Shown here: positions 33,786 to 42,587 of the stretch, in pieces
How positions within the stretch are numbered: position 1 is the stretch's first letter
Layout of the letters: each line of letters opens with the position of its first letter
Source of the DNA: Alphaproteobacteria bacterium
GTDB lineage: Bacteria > Pseudomonadota > Alphaproteobacteria > Micropepsales > Micropepsaceae
Direction: 5' to 3'
Assembly (NCBI GenBank): GCA_018971835.1
Contig: JAGWZW010000021.1
Location: forward strand, 1-46,443
DNA: 46,443 nucleotides
Notes under the pieces: model-generated
Databases searched by the model: none
The model's input: the letters and a program-made list of their open reading frames with translations, nothing else
Told to the model about the DNA's origin: nothing
Program-made: the position numbers and the translations under genes

Positions 33786-35123
33786 TCAGTCGATCCTGGC
33801 AAGGACGGCGCGCAGCATGTCCGCCATCTGGTCGATTTGCTGCTTGTCCACGATCAGGGGCGGGGAGAGCGCGATGATGTCTCCCGTTACGCGGATGAGC
33901 AGGCCGGCGTCGAAGGCGGTCTCAAAGGCTTCAAGTGCCCGTTCGGTCGGCTTGCCGGGCCGCGGCTCCAGCTCGATGCCAACGATGAGGCCGAGATCGC
34001 GGATGTCAATCACATGGCGCGCATCCTTTAGGCTGTGCATCGCCTCCTGCCAGTAAGGCGCCAGCGCGGCCGCGTGTTCGAACAGCTTTTCTTCCTTGTA
34101 GGTATCAAGCGTGGCGATGCCGGCGGCGCAGGCCAGTGGATGGCCGGAATAGGTGTAGCCGTGGAACAGTTCGATGGGGGCGTCGGCGCGCTCCATCATG
34201 GTATCGTGGATCTTGCGGTCCACGGCGACGGCGCCCATCGGCACGGTGCCGTTGGTCAACCCCTTGGCCATCGTGATGATGTCGGGGCGGATGCCGAAAT
34301 ATTCCGAGGCGAACGGCGCGCCCAGGCGCCCGAAGCCGGTGATGACCTCGTCGAAGATGAGCAGGATGCCATGCTTGTCGCAAATGGCGCGCAGGCGCTC
34401 TAGATAACCCTTGGGTGGAAGGAGTACGCCGGTCGATCCCGCCACTGGCTCCACGATCACCGCCGCGATGGTGGAGGCATCATGCAACGCGACGATATCC
34501 TCCAGCGCGTCGGCCAGTTCAGCGCCATGCTCGGGCAGGCCGCGCGAGAAGGCATTGCGCTTGATGTCGTGGGTGTGCGGCAGGTGATCGACGCCGGTGA
34601 GCAGCGTGCCGAAATACATGCGGTTCCGGACGATGCCGCCGACCGAGATGCCGCCGAAACCGACACCGTGATAGCCGCGCGTGCGGCCGATCAGGCGCGT
34701 GCGTGTACCTTGTCCGCGGGCGCGCTGATAGGCGAGCGCGATCTTGAGCGCGCTGTCTACCGCTTCGGAGCCGGAATTGGCGAAGAAAATGCGATCCATG
34801 CCCCTGGGCGTAAGTTCCGCTACCCGCGAGGCAAATTCGAAGGCAATGGGGTGGGACAGATTGAAGGACGGCGCATAGTCCATCTCGCCGATCTGGCGGC
34901 GCACGGCCTCGATAATCTTCGGCCGGGCATGGCCGGCATTGACGCACCACAGCCCCGCCGTCGCGTCCAGGATGGCGCGGCCGTTCTGATCGTAGTAGTG
35001 CATGCCCTCGGCGCGGGCGAGCAGGCGCGGCTCGCGTTTGAACCGGCGGTTGGCCGTGAATGGCATCCAATAGGCGTCGAGGCCCGGCTGGCTGTTGATC
35101 TTGTCCGGCATGGCGACATCCAT
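33786..35123 (-). CDS. Class III omega-aminotransferase (beta-alanine/omega-amino acid:pyruvate type)
   Basis: The 445-residue PLP enzyme begins with DAYWMPFTANRRFKREPRLL and ILDATAGLWCVNAGHARPKI, as in Pseudomonas omega-amino acid:pyruvate aminotransferase (beta-alanine transaminase). Other landmarks are FFANSGSEAVDSALK, IFDEVITGFGRLG and the PLP lysine in IITMAKGLTNG. The product is likely alanine plus malonate semialdehyde or another semialdehyde. Start at ATG 35123; an internal ATG at 35111 (MPDKINS) is possible, and the ribosome site is not decisive. It is divergent from the PuuC-like dehydrogenase over a 180-bp gap holding a repeated operator-like motif, which suggests joint control of amine breakdown. 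Confidence 0.87.
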   Translation of the reverse strand: MDVAMPDKINSQPGLDAYWMPFTANRRFKREPRLLARAEGMHYYDQNGRAILDATAGLWCVNAGHARPKIIEAVRRQIGEMDYAPSFNLSHPIAFEFASRVAELTPRGMDRIFFANSGSEAVDSALKIALAYQRARGQGTRTRLIGRTRGYHGVGFGGISVGGIVRNRMYFGTLLTGVDHLPHTHDIKRNAFSRGLPEHGAELADALEDIVALHDASTIAAVIVEPVAGSTGVLLPPKGYLERLRAICDKHGILLIFDEVITGFGRLGAPFASEYFGIRPDIITMAKGLTNGTVPMGAVAVDRKIHDTMMERADAPIELFHGYTYSGHPLACAAGIATLDTYKEEKLFEHAAALAPYWQEAMHSLKDARHVIDIRDLGLIVGIELEPRPGKPTERALEAFETAFDAGLLIRVTGDIIALSPPLIVDKQQIDQMADMLRAVLARID

Positions 35124-35169
35124 AGAGAAAAAAGAACAGCTTCTCCGCCGGAAGCATTCCAGCAGATTT

Positions 35170-35182
35170 AGTGATCACAGTT
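35170..35182. repeat. Operator-like repeat AGTGATCACAGTT, copy 1
   Basis: This 13-bp sequence contains the 8-bp palindrome GTGATCAC. The same 13 bases occur again at 35281-35293 in the same orientation, 111 bp away. This copy is 47 bp upstream of the omega-aminotransferase start. A shared regulator for the two divergent amine-catabolic units is likely; none is encoded within the cluster itself. Confidence 0.6.
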
Positions 35183-35280
35183 CATAGGATTTTCGCGCTT
35201 GCGCGTCAACCGGTCGTCGCAAGTTGGCTGCGTGCTGTTATGGCACTCGGGCCCAAGCCCTCCAACACTTGACATACGAT

Positions 35281-35293
35281 AGTGATCACAGTT
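35281..35293. repeat. Operator-like repeat AGTGATCACAGTT, copy 2
   Basis: Identical to the copy at 35170-35182. It ends 10 bp upstream of the ATG of the PuuC-like gene, so a bound protein would sit on or right next to the ribosome-binding or transcription-start region, as expected for repression. The gap between copies contains no gene. Confidence 0.6.
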
Positions 35294-35303
35294 TAGTGGC
35301 GCC

Positions 35304-36803
35304 ATGCTGCTGGAATTGAAATTACGCGGAATTGAAGACCGGGCGGGTGCGCTGGCGCTGCCGTCGCAGGCGGTGATCGGCGGACGGCAGGTGCCGGCCC
35401 GTTCGGGCGCGACGTTCGACAATGTCTCTCCGCGCGACGGCAAGCTTCTGAATCGCGTGGCGTCGTGCGATCACGCCGACGTCGATCTGGCGGTCGCCAC
35501 GGCCCGCGAGGCCTTTGAGGACGGGCGCTGGCGGGGCCAGCCGCCCGGCGCGCAGAAGCAGGTGCTGCACCGGCTGGCCGACTTGCTCGAACAGCATATC
35601 GAAGAACTGGCGCTGCTCGAATCGCTCGATACCGGCAAGCCGATCCGCGAGGCGCTGGCCGTCGATGTTCCGCTCGCGATCAAGACGGTGCGCTGGTACG
35701 CCGAGGCGCTGGACAAGGTCTATGGCGAGGTCGGCGCCTCACCAGCGAACCGGCTCTCCTATGCGATCTATGAGCCGCTGGGCGTGATCGGCGCCATCGT
35801 GCCGTGGAACTTCCCGCTGCACATGGCGCTGTGGAAAGTGGCGCCCGCACTGGCGATGGGCAACTCGGTGGTGCTCAAGCCCGCCGAACAGTCGCCGATG
35901 ACGGCGCTGCGCCTGGGCGAACTGGTGCTCGAAGCCGGCCTGCCGCCGGGCGTGCTCAACGTGGTGCCGGGCTTCGGCGAAACGGCGGGCGATGCGCTGG
36001 CGCGCCATCACGATGTGGACATGATCGCCTTCACCGGCTCGGGCAGCGTGGGGCGCAAGCTGATGATCGCGGCGGGACAAAGCAATCTCAAGCGCGTCAG
36101 CCTCGAACTGGGCGGGAAGTCGCCGCAAATCGTCTTTGCCGGTTGCCCGGATTTGGATGCGGCGGCCGAGGCGGCATTCTGGGGCGTGTTCTACAACCAG
36201 GGCGAGGTTTGCACCGCGGCGTCGCGGCTTCTCGTGCAGAACAGCGTGAAGGACGAGTTGCTCGACCGCGTGCTGAAAATTGCGGCGGAGGTTCATGCCG
36301 GCGATCCGCTCGATCCTTCGACCCGTTTTGGTGCGCTGGTCAGCGAAGCCCAGATGAATACCGTGTTGCGCTACATCGAAACCGCGCGAGCGGAGGGCGC
36401 GGCGCTGAAGCTGGGCGGGGCGCGCGTGCGCAAGGAGAGCGGTGGGTACTACGTCGATCCCACCATCTTCGATGCGCTGGACAACCGGTCCACGCTGGCG
36501 CGCGAGGAGGTGTTCGGCCCGGTGCTGGCGGTGCTGAGCTTCACGGATGCCGAAGAGGCGCTTCGCCTCGCCAACGACACCGATTACGGCCTTGCCGCCG
36601 GACTTTGGACCTCGGACATCAACCTGGCCCATAAGGCCGCGCGGCGGCTCAGAGCGGGGCTGGTCTGGGTCAATGGCTGGGACGCCTGCGACATCACCAT
36701 GCCGTTCGGCGGGTTCAAGCAATCCGGCTTCGGGCGCGACCGTAGCCTGCATGCTCTGCATAAATATGCCGATCTCAAGTCCATTTCCATCACGCTGAGG
36801 TGA
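35304..36803 (+). CDS. PuuC-like aldehyde dehydrogenase (gamma-glutamyl-aminobutyraldehyde type)
   Basis: The 499-residue aldehyde dehydrogenase has VPWNFPLHMALWKVAPALAM, FTGSGSVGRKLM, LELGGKSPQIVFAGC with the catalytic glutamate, and NQGEVCTAASRLLVQ with the catalytic cysteine. The C-terminal MPFGGFKQSGFGRDRSLHAL is typical of PuuC/AldA-like enzymes. Directly downstream, overlapping by GTGA, is a PuuA-like ligase, so it likely oxidises gamma-glutamyl-aminobutyraldehyde or a related amino aldehyde. There is no clear ribosome site before the ATG at 35304, which lies just after an operator-like repeat. The transcript may have a very short leader or the start may be further in. Confidence 0.87.
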   Translation: MLLELKLRGIEDRAGALALPSQAVIGGRQVPARSGATFDNVSPRDGKLLNRVASCDHADVDLAVATAREAFEDGRWRGQPPGAQKQVLHRLADLLEQHIEELALLESLDTGKPIREALAVDVPLAIKTVRWYAEALDKVYGEVGASPANRLSYAIYEPLGVIGAIVPWNFPLHMALWKVAPALAMGNSVVLKPAEQSPMTALRLGELVLEAGLPPGVLNVVPGFGETAGDALARHHDVDMIAFTGSGSVGRKLMIAAGQSNLKRVSLELGGKSPQIVFAGCPDLDAAAEAAFWGVFYNQGEVCTAASRLLVQNSVKDELLDRVLKIAAEVHAGDPLDPSTRFGALVSEAQMNTVLRYIETARAEGAALKLGGARVRKESGGYYVDPTIFDALDNRSTLAREEVFGPVLAVLSFTDAEEALRLANDTDYGLAAGLWTSDINLAHKAARRLRAGLVWVNGWDACDITMPFGGFKQSGFGRDRSLHALHKYADLKSISITLR

Positions 36804-38215
36804 CGATCGTGTCGCGTATTCACAAATCCTTTCCCGATGCCGTCGCCGATGTTGAGGAAGCGCGACGCTTTATGGACGCCCATCCCGAGGCGCAGTTCTT
36901 CGAGCTGATCTTCACCTCGATGGCGGGCGTGGCGCGCGGCAAGCGGTTGCGGCGCGACGAGCTGATCGGCGCCTACGAATACGGCCGCTTCCTGCCGATC
37001 TCGATGACGGTATCCGACATCACCGGCCAGGATTGCGGCGAGACGGGGCTGGTGTTCGGCGACGGCGATGCGGACCGGCTGGCGCGGCCGGTGCCGGGCA
37101 CGCTGGTGCACGCGCCGTGGCTGGGCAGCGACACCGCGCAATACATCGCTTCGCTTTACGAACTGGACGGCACGCCTAACGACCTGGACCCGCGCACGGT
37201 GCTGCGCCGGGTACTCGACCGCTTCGCAGCGGACGGGCTGACGCCGGTGGTGGCCTGCGAACTCGAATTCTATCTCGTCGATGCGGCGCGCACCCAAACG
37301 GGCGGCGTGCAGGTGCCGCAGCTCAGGCTGGCGGGCGGCGAGCGGCCGCAGCTTCACAGCGCCTACGGTTTGCGCGATCTCGACGATGTGTCGCCCTTCC
37401 TGCGCGATCTGTGGGCCGCAGCCGATGCCCAGCGCGTGCCGCTGCAGGGCGCGATCTCCGAATATGCGCCCTGCCAGTTCGAGCTGACACTGAAGCACGG
37501 GCCGGATGCGCTTCGCGCGGGCGACGAGGCGGTGATGTTCAAGCGCATCGCCAAGGGCGTTGCCGTGCGCCACGGCCATGAGGCGACCTTTATGGCCAAA
37601 CCGTTTTCGGACCGCGCGGGCAGCGGGCTGCACCTGCATGTCAGCGTGAACGACAAGGCCGGCAAGAACATCTTCGCCAGCGAAGCCGCCGAAGGTTCGG
37701 TGGAACTGCGCCACGCCATCGGCGGCATGAAGGCGATGCTGGGCGAGGCGATGGCCATCTTTGCACCCACGGCCAATTCCTATCGCCGCTTCCGCGCCAA
37801 TTCCTATGCGCCGATTGCGCCCTCCTGGGGCGTGAACAACCGCACCGTGCCGTTGCGCGTGCCGGCGGGGCCGGCACCCACGCGCCACATCGAGCATCGG
37901 GTAGCGGGTGCGGATGCCAATCCTTACCTCGCGCTGGCGGCCATGCTGGCGGGCGTGCATCACGGCCTCAAGAACCGCATCGATCCGGGCGCGCCGGTAG
38001 TGGGCGACGGTTATGCCGCCGCGCTGAAGTCACCGGAGCGCCTGCCGCTCACTTGGTTCTCGGCGCTGGACGCTTTCGAGCGCTCCGAAACGCTGCACGA
38101 TTATCTCGGCAACCGCTTCGCGCAGATGTTCGCCTGCGTCAAGCGCACCGAATGCGAGCGCTTCCACGAGATCGTCTCGCCGCTCGATTACGACTGGTAT
38201 CTGAAAAACGCCTGA
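36800..38215 (+). CDS. Glutamine-synthetase-family gamma-glutamyl-amine ligase (PuuA-like)
   Basis: The 471-residue protein is a glutamine synthetase-fold ligase. It has FFELIFTSMAGVARGKRLRR at the N-terminus, VACELEFYLVD (metal-binding E-x-E), PLQGAISEYAPCQFELTLKH, FMAKPFSDRAGSGLHLHVSV (ATP/metal site) and SYRRFRANSYAPIAPSWGVN. The family includes PuuA, which joins glutamate to putrescine, and ligases for other amines such as ethanolamine or aniline. Fused in an operon with a PuuC-like dehydrogenase and a putrescine-type aminotransferase, it most likely gamma-glutamylates putrescine or a similar amine. The GTG start at 36800 overlaps the preceding stop by GTGA. True GlnA is excluded by length and motif differences. 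Confidence 0.87.
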   Translation: MTIVSRIHKSFPDAVADVEEARRFMDAHPEAQFFELIFTSMAGVARGKRLRRDELIGAYEYGRFLPISMTVSDITGQDCGETGLVFGDGDADRLARPVPGTLVHAPWLGSDTAQYIASLYELDGTPNDLDPRTVLRRVLDRFAADGLTPVVACELEFYLVDAARTQTGGVQVPQLRLAGGERPQLHSAYGLRDLDDVSPFLRDLWAAADAQRVPLQGAISEYAPCQFELTLKHGPDALRAGDEAVMFKRIAKGVAVRHGHEATFMAKPFSDRAGSGLHLHVSVNDKAGKNIFASEAAEGSVELRHAIGGMKAMLGEAMAIFAPTANSYRRFRANSYAPIAPSWGVNNRTVPLRVPAGPAPTRHIEHRVAGADANPYLALAAMLAGVHHGLKNRIDPGAPVVGDGYAAALKSPERLPLTWFSALDAFERSETLHDYLGNRFAQMFACVKRTECERFHEIVSPLDYDWYLKNA

Positions 38216-38241
38216 CCGATCTCACTTTCGAGGACGTCATC

Positions 38242-39654
38242 ATGACACGCCGCAATTACGACATCGCCGAACTTCGCCGCCAGGACGTCGCCCATCATCT
38301 GCCCGCGCATCAGAACCACAGGCTGATGCAGGAGATCGGCGGCAGCCGCATCATCACCCGCGCCGAAGGCTGCTATATCTATGACGGCGAAGGGCACGCG
38401 ATGCTCGATGGCATGGCCGGTCTGTGGTGCGTGCAGGTGGGCTATGGCCGCGAGGAACTGGCGCGCACCGCCTATGAGCAGATGCTGGAACTGCCGTTCT
38501 ACAACGCCTTCTTCAAGACGGTGGCGCCGCCGACGGTCATGCTGGCCACCAAGCTCTCTGCGCTTCTGGGCGGCGACTTCTCTCATATCATGTTCGCCAA
38601 TTCGGGTTCAGAAGCGATCGATACGGTCATCCGCACCGTGCGCTATTACTGGCAGATCAAGGGCCAGCCGGAGCGCAACATCATCGTGGCGCGCGTCAAC
38701 GGCTATCACGGCTCCACCATCGGCGGCACCAGCCTGGGCGGCATGGCGCCGATGCGCGCGCAGGGCGGACCGCTGGTTCCGGGCTTCGAGCATGTGATGC
38801 AGCCCTATCCGTTCGGCGAAGGTTTCGGCGAAGATCCGGAAGATTTCGCCAAGCGCGCGGCCGATGCCATCGAGGACCGTATTCTCACCGTTGGGCCCGA
38901 GCGCGTCGCCGCCGTCGTGGGCGAGCCGGTGCAGGGCGCGGGCGGCGTGATCATTCCGCCGGCCTCCTATTGGCCGCGGGTAGAAGCCATCTGCCGCAAA
39001 TACGGCGTGCTGCTGGTTCTGGACGAAGTGATCTGCGGCTTCGGGCGGCTGGGCAAATGGTTTGGCTTCCAGCATTTCGGCGTGAAGCCCGATCTGGTGT
39101 CGATGGCCAAGGGCATCTCTTCCGGCTATCTGCCGATTTCTGCGGTCGGCATGTCGGCGGAAATCGTGGAGGCGCTGCGCAGCGTCGATAGCGATTACGT
39201 GCACGGCTTCACCTATTCCGGCCATCCTACCGCGGCTGCCGTGGCGCTCAAGAACATCGAGATCATCGAGCGCGAGAACCTGGTGGAGCGCACGGCGAAG
39301 GAAACCGGCCCGCATCTGGCCCGCGCTTTGGCGGAACTGGCCAAGCATCCGCTGGTTGGCGAGGCCCGCTCGCTCGGCCTGATCGGCGCAGTGGAGATCG
39401 TCTCGCGCAAGGGTACCAACGAGCGCTTTGCCGAAGGCGACGGCAGCGCCGCGCTGATGGTTCGTGACCTCTGCATCGAGAACGGCCTGATGGTGCGCGC
39501 CGTGCACGACAGCATCGTGATGAGCCCGCCGCTTACCATCTCCTGCGAGGAGATCGACAAGCTGGTCGGCATCATCAAGAACGCGCTGGACCAAGCGGAA
39601 CCGGCGCTGCGCACGGCCGAAGCGGCGCGCCAACCGCAGCGCCGTGCGGGATAG
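38242..39654 (+). CDS. Class III aminotransferase (putrescine/polyamine:pyruvate type)
   Basis: The 470-residue PLP enzyme has DVAHHLPAHQNHRLMQEIG, MLDGMAGLWCVQVGYGREEL, MFANSGSEAIDTVIRTVRYY, WQIKGQPERNIIVARVNGYH, GEPVQGAGGVIIPP, VLDEVICGFGRLGKWFGFQ and the PLP lysine in LVSMAKGISSGY. This strongly resembles SpuC-type putrescine/spermidine:pyruvate aminotransferases, which give 4-aminobutanal and alanine. The ATG at 38242 follows a GAGG site; 26 bp separate it from the PuuA-like gene. A PuuB oxidase and PuuD hydrolase are not in the window, so the aminotransferase may replace the oxidase on glutamylated or free amine. The C-terminal tail (about 20 residues past QAEPAL) is low-complexity. Confidence 0.87.
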   Translation: MTRRNYDIAELRRQDVAHHLPAHQNHRLMQEIGGSRIITRAEGCYIYDGEGHAMLDGMAGLWCVQVGYGREELARTAYEQMLELPFYNAFFKTVAPPTVMLATKLSALLGGDFSHIMFANSGSEAIDTVIRTVRYYWQIKGQPERNIIVARVNGYHGSTIGGTSLGGMAPMRAQGGPLVPGFEHVMQPYPFGEGFGEDPEDFAKRAADAIEDRILTVGPERVAAVVGEPVQGAGGVIIPPASYWPRVEAICRKYGVLLVLDEVICGFGRLGKWFGFQHFGVKPDLVSMAKGISSGYLPISAVGMSAEIVEALRSVDSDYVHGFTYSGHPTAAAVALKNIEIIERENLVERTAKETGPHLARALAELAKHPLVGEARSLGLIGAVEIVSRKGTNERFAEGDGSAALMVRDLCIENGLMVRAVHDSIVMSPPLTISCEEIDKLVGIIKNALDQAEPALRTAEAARQPQRRAG

Positions 39655-40121
39655 CACTGCACCGGACACGCCAAAGCGGCGCGCGATCTTCGATCGTCCG
39701 CCGCTCTTGCGTTCGAATGCTCCGGCAGGCGAGCGGCCGCCGCCATCGCGGCCAGCCAACGGGCACCTTCACATTCTCCCCGGGCACTCTGGCGAGGAAG
39801 GGATGGATGCGTACTCTGCGGACCTCTCCTGAGCCATCCGCTTTCCGCATCGGCCTTCGTCGCCGCGGTCTCGCGCGTGAGGGCGCGATCTCTGTCCTGT
39901 CTGACGGTCTCACGTTGCTGGCGTTTCCATCTTCGCCTGCCCTTTGCGCTGCGGGCGCGGCTCGTCGCTCCTTCAAATTCATCGCGCGCATTTTACGCCC
40001 GGATGGCGGAGCGGGGATAAGTTCGGGCCAGGAAATTTAATCTGGTTTCAGATCATGCACTTGCCGATGCACATGCAGGTGCAGGGCGAGGATAAGTGTG
40101 GGGCGCGCGACACGAGTTCAA
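39655..40121. other. 467-bp stretch without a convincing gene
   Basis: Both strands carry open frames up to about 138 codons (for example 39575-39991 minus and 39717-40040 plus). None has a plausible ribosome site, family motif or codon pattern like the neighbours. The plus-strand frame contains an Arg/Ser/Pro-rich peptide, and the minus-strand frame is Arg-rich with many PRRRRP-like runs, as GC-rich noncoding DNA gives. It holds one strong hairpin (39675-39705). It may be a dispersed repeat or a decayed region; no RNA gene was recognised. Confidence 0.5.
39675..39705 (+). terminator. Two-part hairpin after the polyamine operon
   Basis: AGCGGCG (39675-39681) pairs with CGCCGCT (39699-39705). 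An inner CGATC/GATCG stem closes on a TTC loop, and the two stems are joined by a 2x2 internal loop. It lies 20 bp after the aminotransferase stop. It lacks a T run (CTTGCG follows), so it could be a Rho-type or weak terminator, or a 3'-end stabilising hairpin. Confidence 0.4.
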
Positions 40122-41129
40122 TCACACGACGAGATCGCGCAGCGCCGCGGCCGGGCGCTGCTGGCCGGCGACGGCGTTGCGCGTGTTGGTGATGGCCGGG
40201 CGGATCAGCGCCGCCGCGGCGACATCGCCGTGCAGCAGGCCCAGCTTATCCAGCAGTGCGGCGATCACGGTTTCGGACGCGCGGCCGGCGCCGTCGTCGA
40301 TCTTGAGGGCGATGCCGATCCCCAGTTCCGGCACCATCCCGGCAAAGACGCCCTCCGCCCCGGTCTTGACCGCGAAGCGCCCGCGCCCGGCGCGCATCAG
40401 GATGGCGCAGGCCCGGCCGGTGCCGGAAACGAGTTCGGGGTAGGTGGACATGGCTTTCACGATGCGCCGGGCCGCGGCGGCGCGCGGGGCCGGGAGGGCG
40501 GAGGGATCGGCCAGCTTCGCCAGCGCGCGGGCGAAGGCGGAAAGCGGGATGGCAAAGTTGGGCGCGGCGCAGCCGTCCACGCCCCAGGGCATGTTGACAT
40601 CGACACCGGCCAGCTCGGCCAGCGCGCGGGCCACGGCCTGCTGCACGGGATGATCGTGGCGCTCATAGCCGGCGGTGGGGGCGCCCAGGAATTTCGCCAG
40701 CGTGAGAAAGCCCGCATGCTTGCCCGAGCAGTTGTTGTGCAGGCGGCTGGGCGCCTCGCCCCGGGCGATCATCGCCTGCCACACCGGCTCGTAGCGCACG
40801 GCATGGGGCCCGCAGGCGAGATCGGCTTCGGAGAGGCCGAGGCGCTTCAGCCAGGCCGCCACCCGTTCGGTGTGCATCGGCTCGCCGGAGTGCGAGGCGC
40901 AGGCCAGCGCGACTTCCTCGTCGCTCAGGTGGAAGGCTTCGGCCGCGCCCGATTCGACCAGCGGCAGCGCCTGGAGCGGCTTGAGCGAGGAGCGCGGATA
41001 AACCTCCGCCTCGACATCGCCCAGCCCGACCATCAGCGCGCCGTCGGCCTTGGCGATGGCGATGGAGCCGCGATGGATGCTCTCCACCAGCTCGCCGCGC
41101 GTCAGTTCCACCAGCACCGGATTGGCCAA
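40122..41129 (-). CDS. Asparaginase (PF06089-type, AnsA/L-asparaginase II of rhizobial type)
   Basis: The 335-residue protein has RSSLKPLQALPLVESGAAEA, ALACASHSGEPMHTERV, HNNCSGKHAGFL and MPWGVDGCAAPNFAIPL. These motifs belong to the Rhizobium-type thermolabile L-asparaginase family, which is unrelated in sequence to E. coli AnsA/AnsB. It converts asparagine to aspartate and ammonia in the cytoplasm. I choose the TTG at 41129: a GGAGG site on the minus strand (41139-41135) lies five bases upstream. A longer frame from TTG 41141 would place that ribosome site inside its own coding sequence. The C-terminus carries a short run of hydrophobic and basic residues. Confidence 0.87.
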   Translation of the reverse strand: MANPVLVELTRGELVESIHRGSIAIAKADGALMVGLGDVEAEVYPRSSLKPLQALPLVESGAAEAFHLSDEEVALACASHSGEPMHTERVAAWLKRLGLSEADLACGPHAVRYEPVWQAMIARGEAPSRLHNNCSGKHAGFLTLAKFLGAPTAGYERHDHPVQQAVARALAELAGVDVNMPWGVDGCAAPNFAIPLSAFARALAKLADPSALPAPRAAAARRIVKAMSTYPELVSGTGRACAILMRAGRGRFAVKTGAEGVFAGMVPELGIGIALKIDDGAGRASETVIAALLDKLGLLHGDVAAAALIRPAITNTRNAVAGQQRPAAALRDLVV

Positions 41130-41191
41130 GACCGCCTCCAAAGGCTAAGACGGGCGGCACATAACGCCAAACGGAGGCGCAAGCGAGGGGC

Positions 41192-41731
41192 ATGCGGGGA
41201 TATTTCGCGGTCGGGATCGACGGTGTCTCCAAGCCCATGAACCTGGGCAATCTCCTGCGTATCGCCCATGCCTTCGACGCAAGTTTCTTCTTCACCATCA
41301 ACGCCCAGGTGAAGAACGCCGAGGTTCATCTCTCCGATACCTCGCACGCCGACGGACAGATTCCCGTCTATCGCTACGCCAGCGCCGAGGAGTTCCGCTT
41401 GCCGCAGGGCTGCCGGCTGGTGGGCGTGGAGATCACCGACGAGGCGGTGGAGCTGCCGCGCTTCCGCCATCCGCTGCGCGCGGCCTATGTCTTCGGCGCC
41501 GAGCGCATGTCGCTGTCGGGGCCGGTGCTGCAGGCCTGCGAGTTCGTGGTGAAAATCCCCACCAAGTTCTCGATCAATGTCGGCATGGCCGGGGCCATCG
41601 TGCTGTATGACCGGGTGCTGAGCCTCGGCGGCTATCCGCCCCGGCCGGTCCGCCCCGGCGGCAAGACCGACGAAGTGCCGCCGCCCCACCGCTGGGGCGC
41701 GCCACTCGCCCGCATCGCGCAGAACAAATAG
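41192..41731 (+). CDS. SpoU/TrmH-family RNA methyltransferase
   Basis: The 179-residue protein is a short SPOUT methyltransferase, with NLGNLLRIAHAFDASFFFTI (motif 1), YVFGAERMSLSGPVLQ (motif 2) and KFSINVGMAGAIVLYDRVLS (motif 3, the AdoMet-binding knot). It 2'-O-methylates a ribose in tRNA or rRNA; the target is not defined by sequence. It is divergent from the asparaginase gene (62 bp). The tail after the knot (PPRPVRPGGKTDEVPPPHRW) looks disordered. A GAGGGG site precedes the ATG. Confidence 0.87.
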   Translation: MRGYFAVGIDGVSKPMNLGNLLRIAHAFDASFFFTINAQVKNAEVHLSDTSHADGQIPVYRYASAEEFRLPQGCRLVGVEITDEAVELPRFRHPLRAAYVFGAERMSLSGPVLQACEFVVKIPTKFSINVGMAGAIVLYDRVLSLGGYPPRPVRPGGKTDEVPPPHRWGAPLARIAQNK

Positions 41732-41830
41732 CGCCCGGGCCGTGCAACGCCGGTAAGCGTTCGGCGCGGGTTTCGCCGCGGCGCGCGATCTGTATAGTGA
41801 CGCCCCGTTTGGCAGACGCACGAAAGTTTC

Positions 41831-42583
41831 ATGGAACCGGCACTTTCCATTTCCCATCTGCGCAAGGTCTATCGCGGCGGCACCGTGGCCGTGGAGGATC
41901 TGTCGCTCGACATCGCGCCCGGCGAGTTTTTCGGCTTCCTCGGGCCGAACGGCGCAGGCAAATCCACCACCATCCACTGCATCACCGGCATCGCCACGCC
42001 GACCTCGGGCACCATCAAGGTCTTCGGGATCGACGCGGTGCAGAACTACCGCGAGGCACGGCGGCAGATCGGGCTTTCCCCGCAGGAATTCAATGTCGAC
42101 ACCTTTGCCACCCCGGTGCAGATTCTCGACTGGAGCGGCGGCTATTTCGGCATGGGGCAGGCCGAGCGCAAAGCGCGCGTCGAGATGCTGATCGAGAAGT
42201 TCGATCTGGTGCCCCATGCCAGGAAGCAGTTCCGGCAATTGTCCGGCGGGCTCAAGCGGCGCGTGATCCTGGCCCGTGCCCTGATCCACGATCCGAAGCT
42301 GCTGATCCTCGACGAGCCGACCGCCGGCGTGGACGTGGAGTTGCGCATGGACCTCTGGCGCTACCTCAGGGAGCTGAACGCCGAGGGCAAGACCATCCTG
42401 CTCACCTCGCATTACCTCGAAGAGATCGAGCGGCTGTGCCGGGTCGTGGCCATCGTCAATCACGGGCGCATCGTCAGCTACGGCACCAAGGACGCGCTGG
42501 TGCGCGAATCCGGCGGCGTGGAGCGCGCCTATCTGCAGGCCACCGGCGCCGCGCCCGAACACGTCGCCGCGGCGGGGAAATAG
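41831..42583 (+). CDS. ABC-2 transporter ATP-binding protein
   Basis: The 250-residue ATPase has Walker A GPNGAGKST (38-46), signature LSGGLKRR (from 137), Walker B LLILDEPTAGVD (from 157) and a switch histidine in LTSHYLEE. It forms an exporter with the membrane protein encoded four bases downstream. The pair resembles the YadG/YadH and multidrug/ABC-2 group. The exported substrate is not known. Confidence 0.92.
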   Translation: MEPALSISHLRKVYRGGTVAVEDLSLDIAPGEFFGFLGPNGAGKSTTIHCITGIATPTSGTIKVFGIDAVQNYREARRQIGLSPQEFNVDTFATPVQILDWSGGYFGMGQAERKARVEMLIEKFDLVPHARKQFRQLSGGLKRRVILARALIHDPKLLILDEPTAGVDVELRMDLWRYLRELNAEGKTILLTSHYLEEIERLCRVVAIVNHGRIVSYGTKDALVRESGGVERAYLQATGAAPEHVAAAGK

Positions 42584-42587
42584 CGCC

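Noticed and set aside
39717-40040. 107-codon plus-strand frame in the gap after the polyamine operon
   Set aside because: No ribosome site, no motif and an overlapping 138-codon frame on the other strand; not enough to call a gene.
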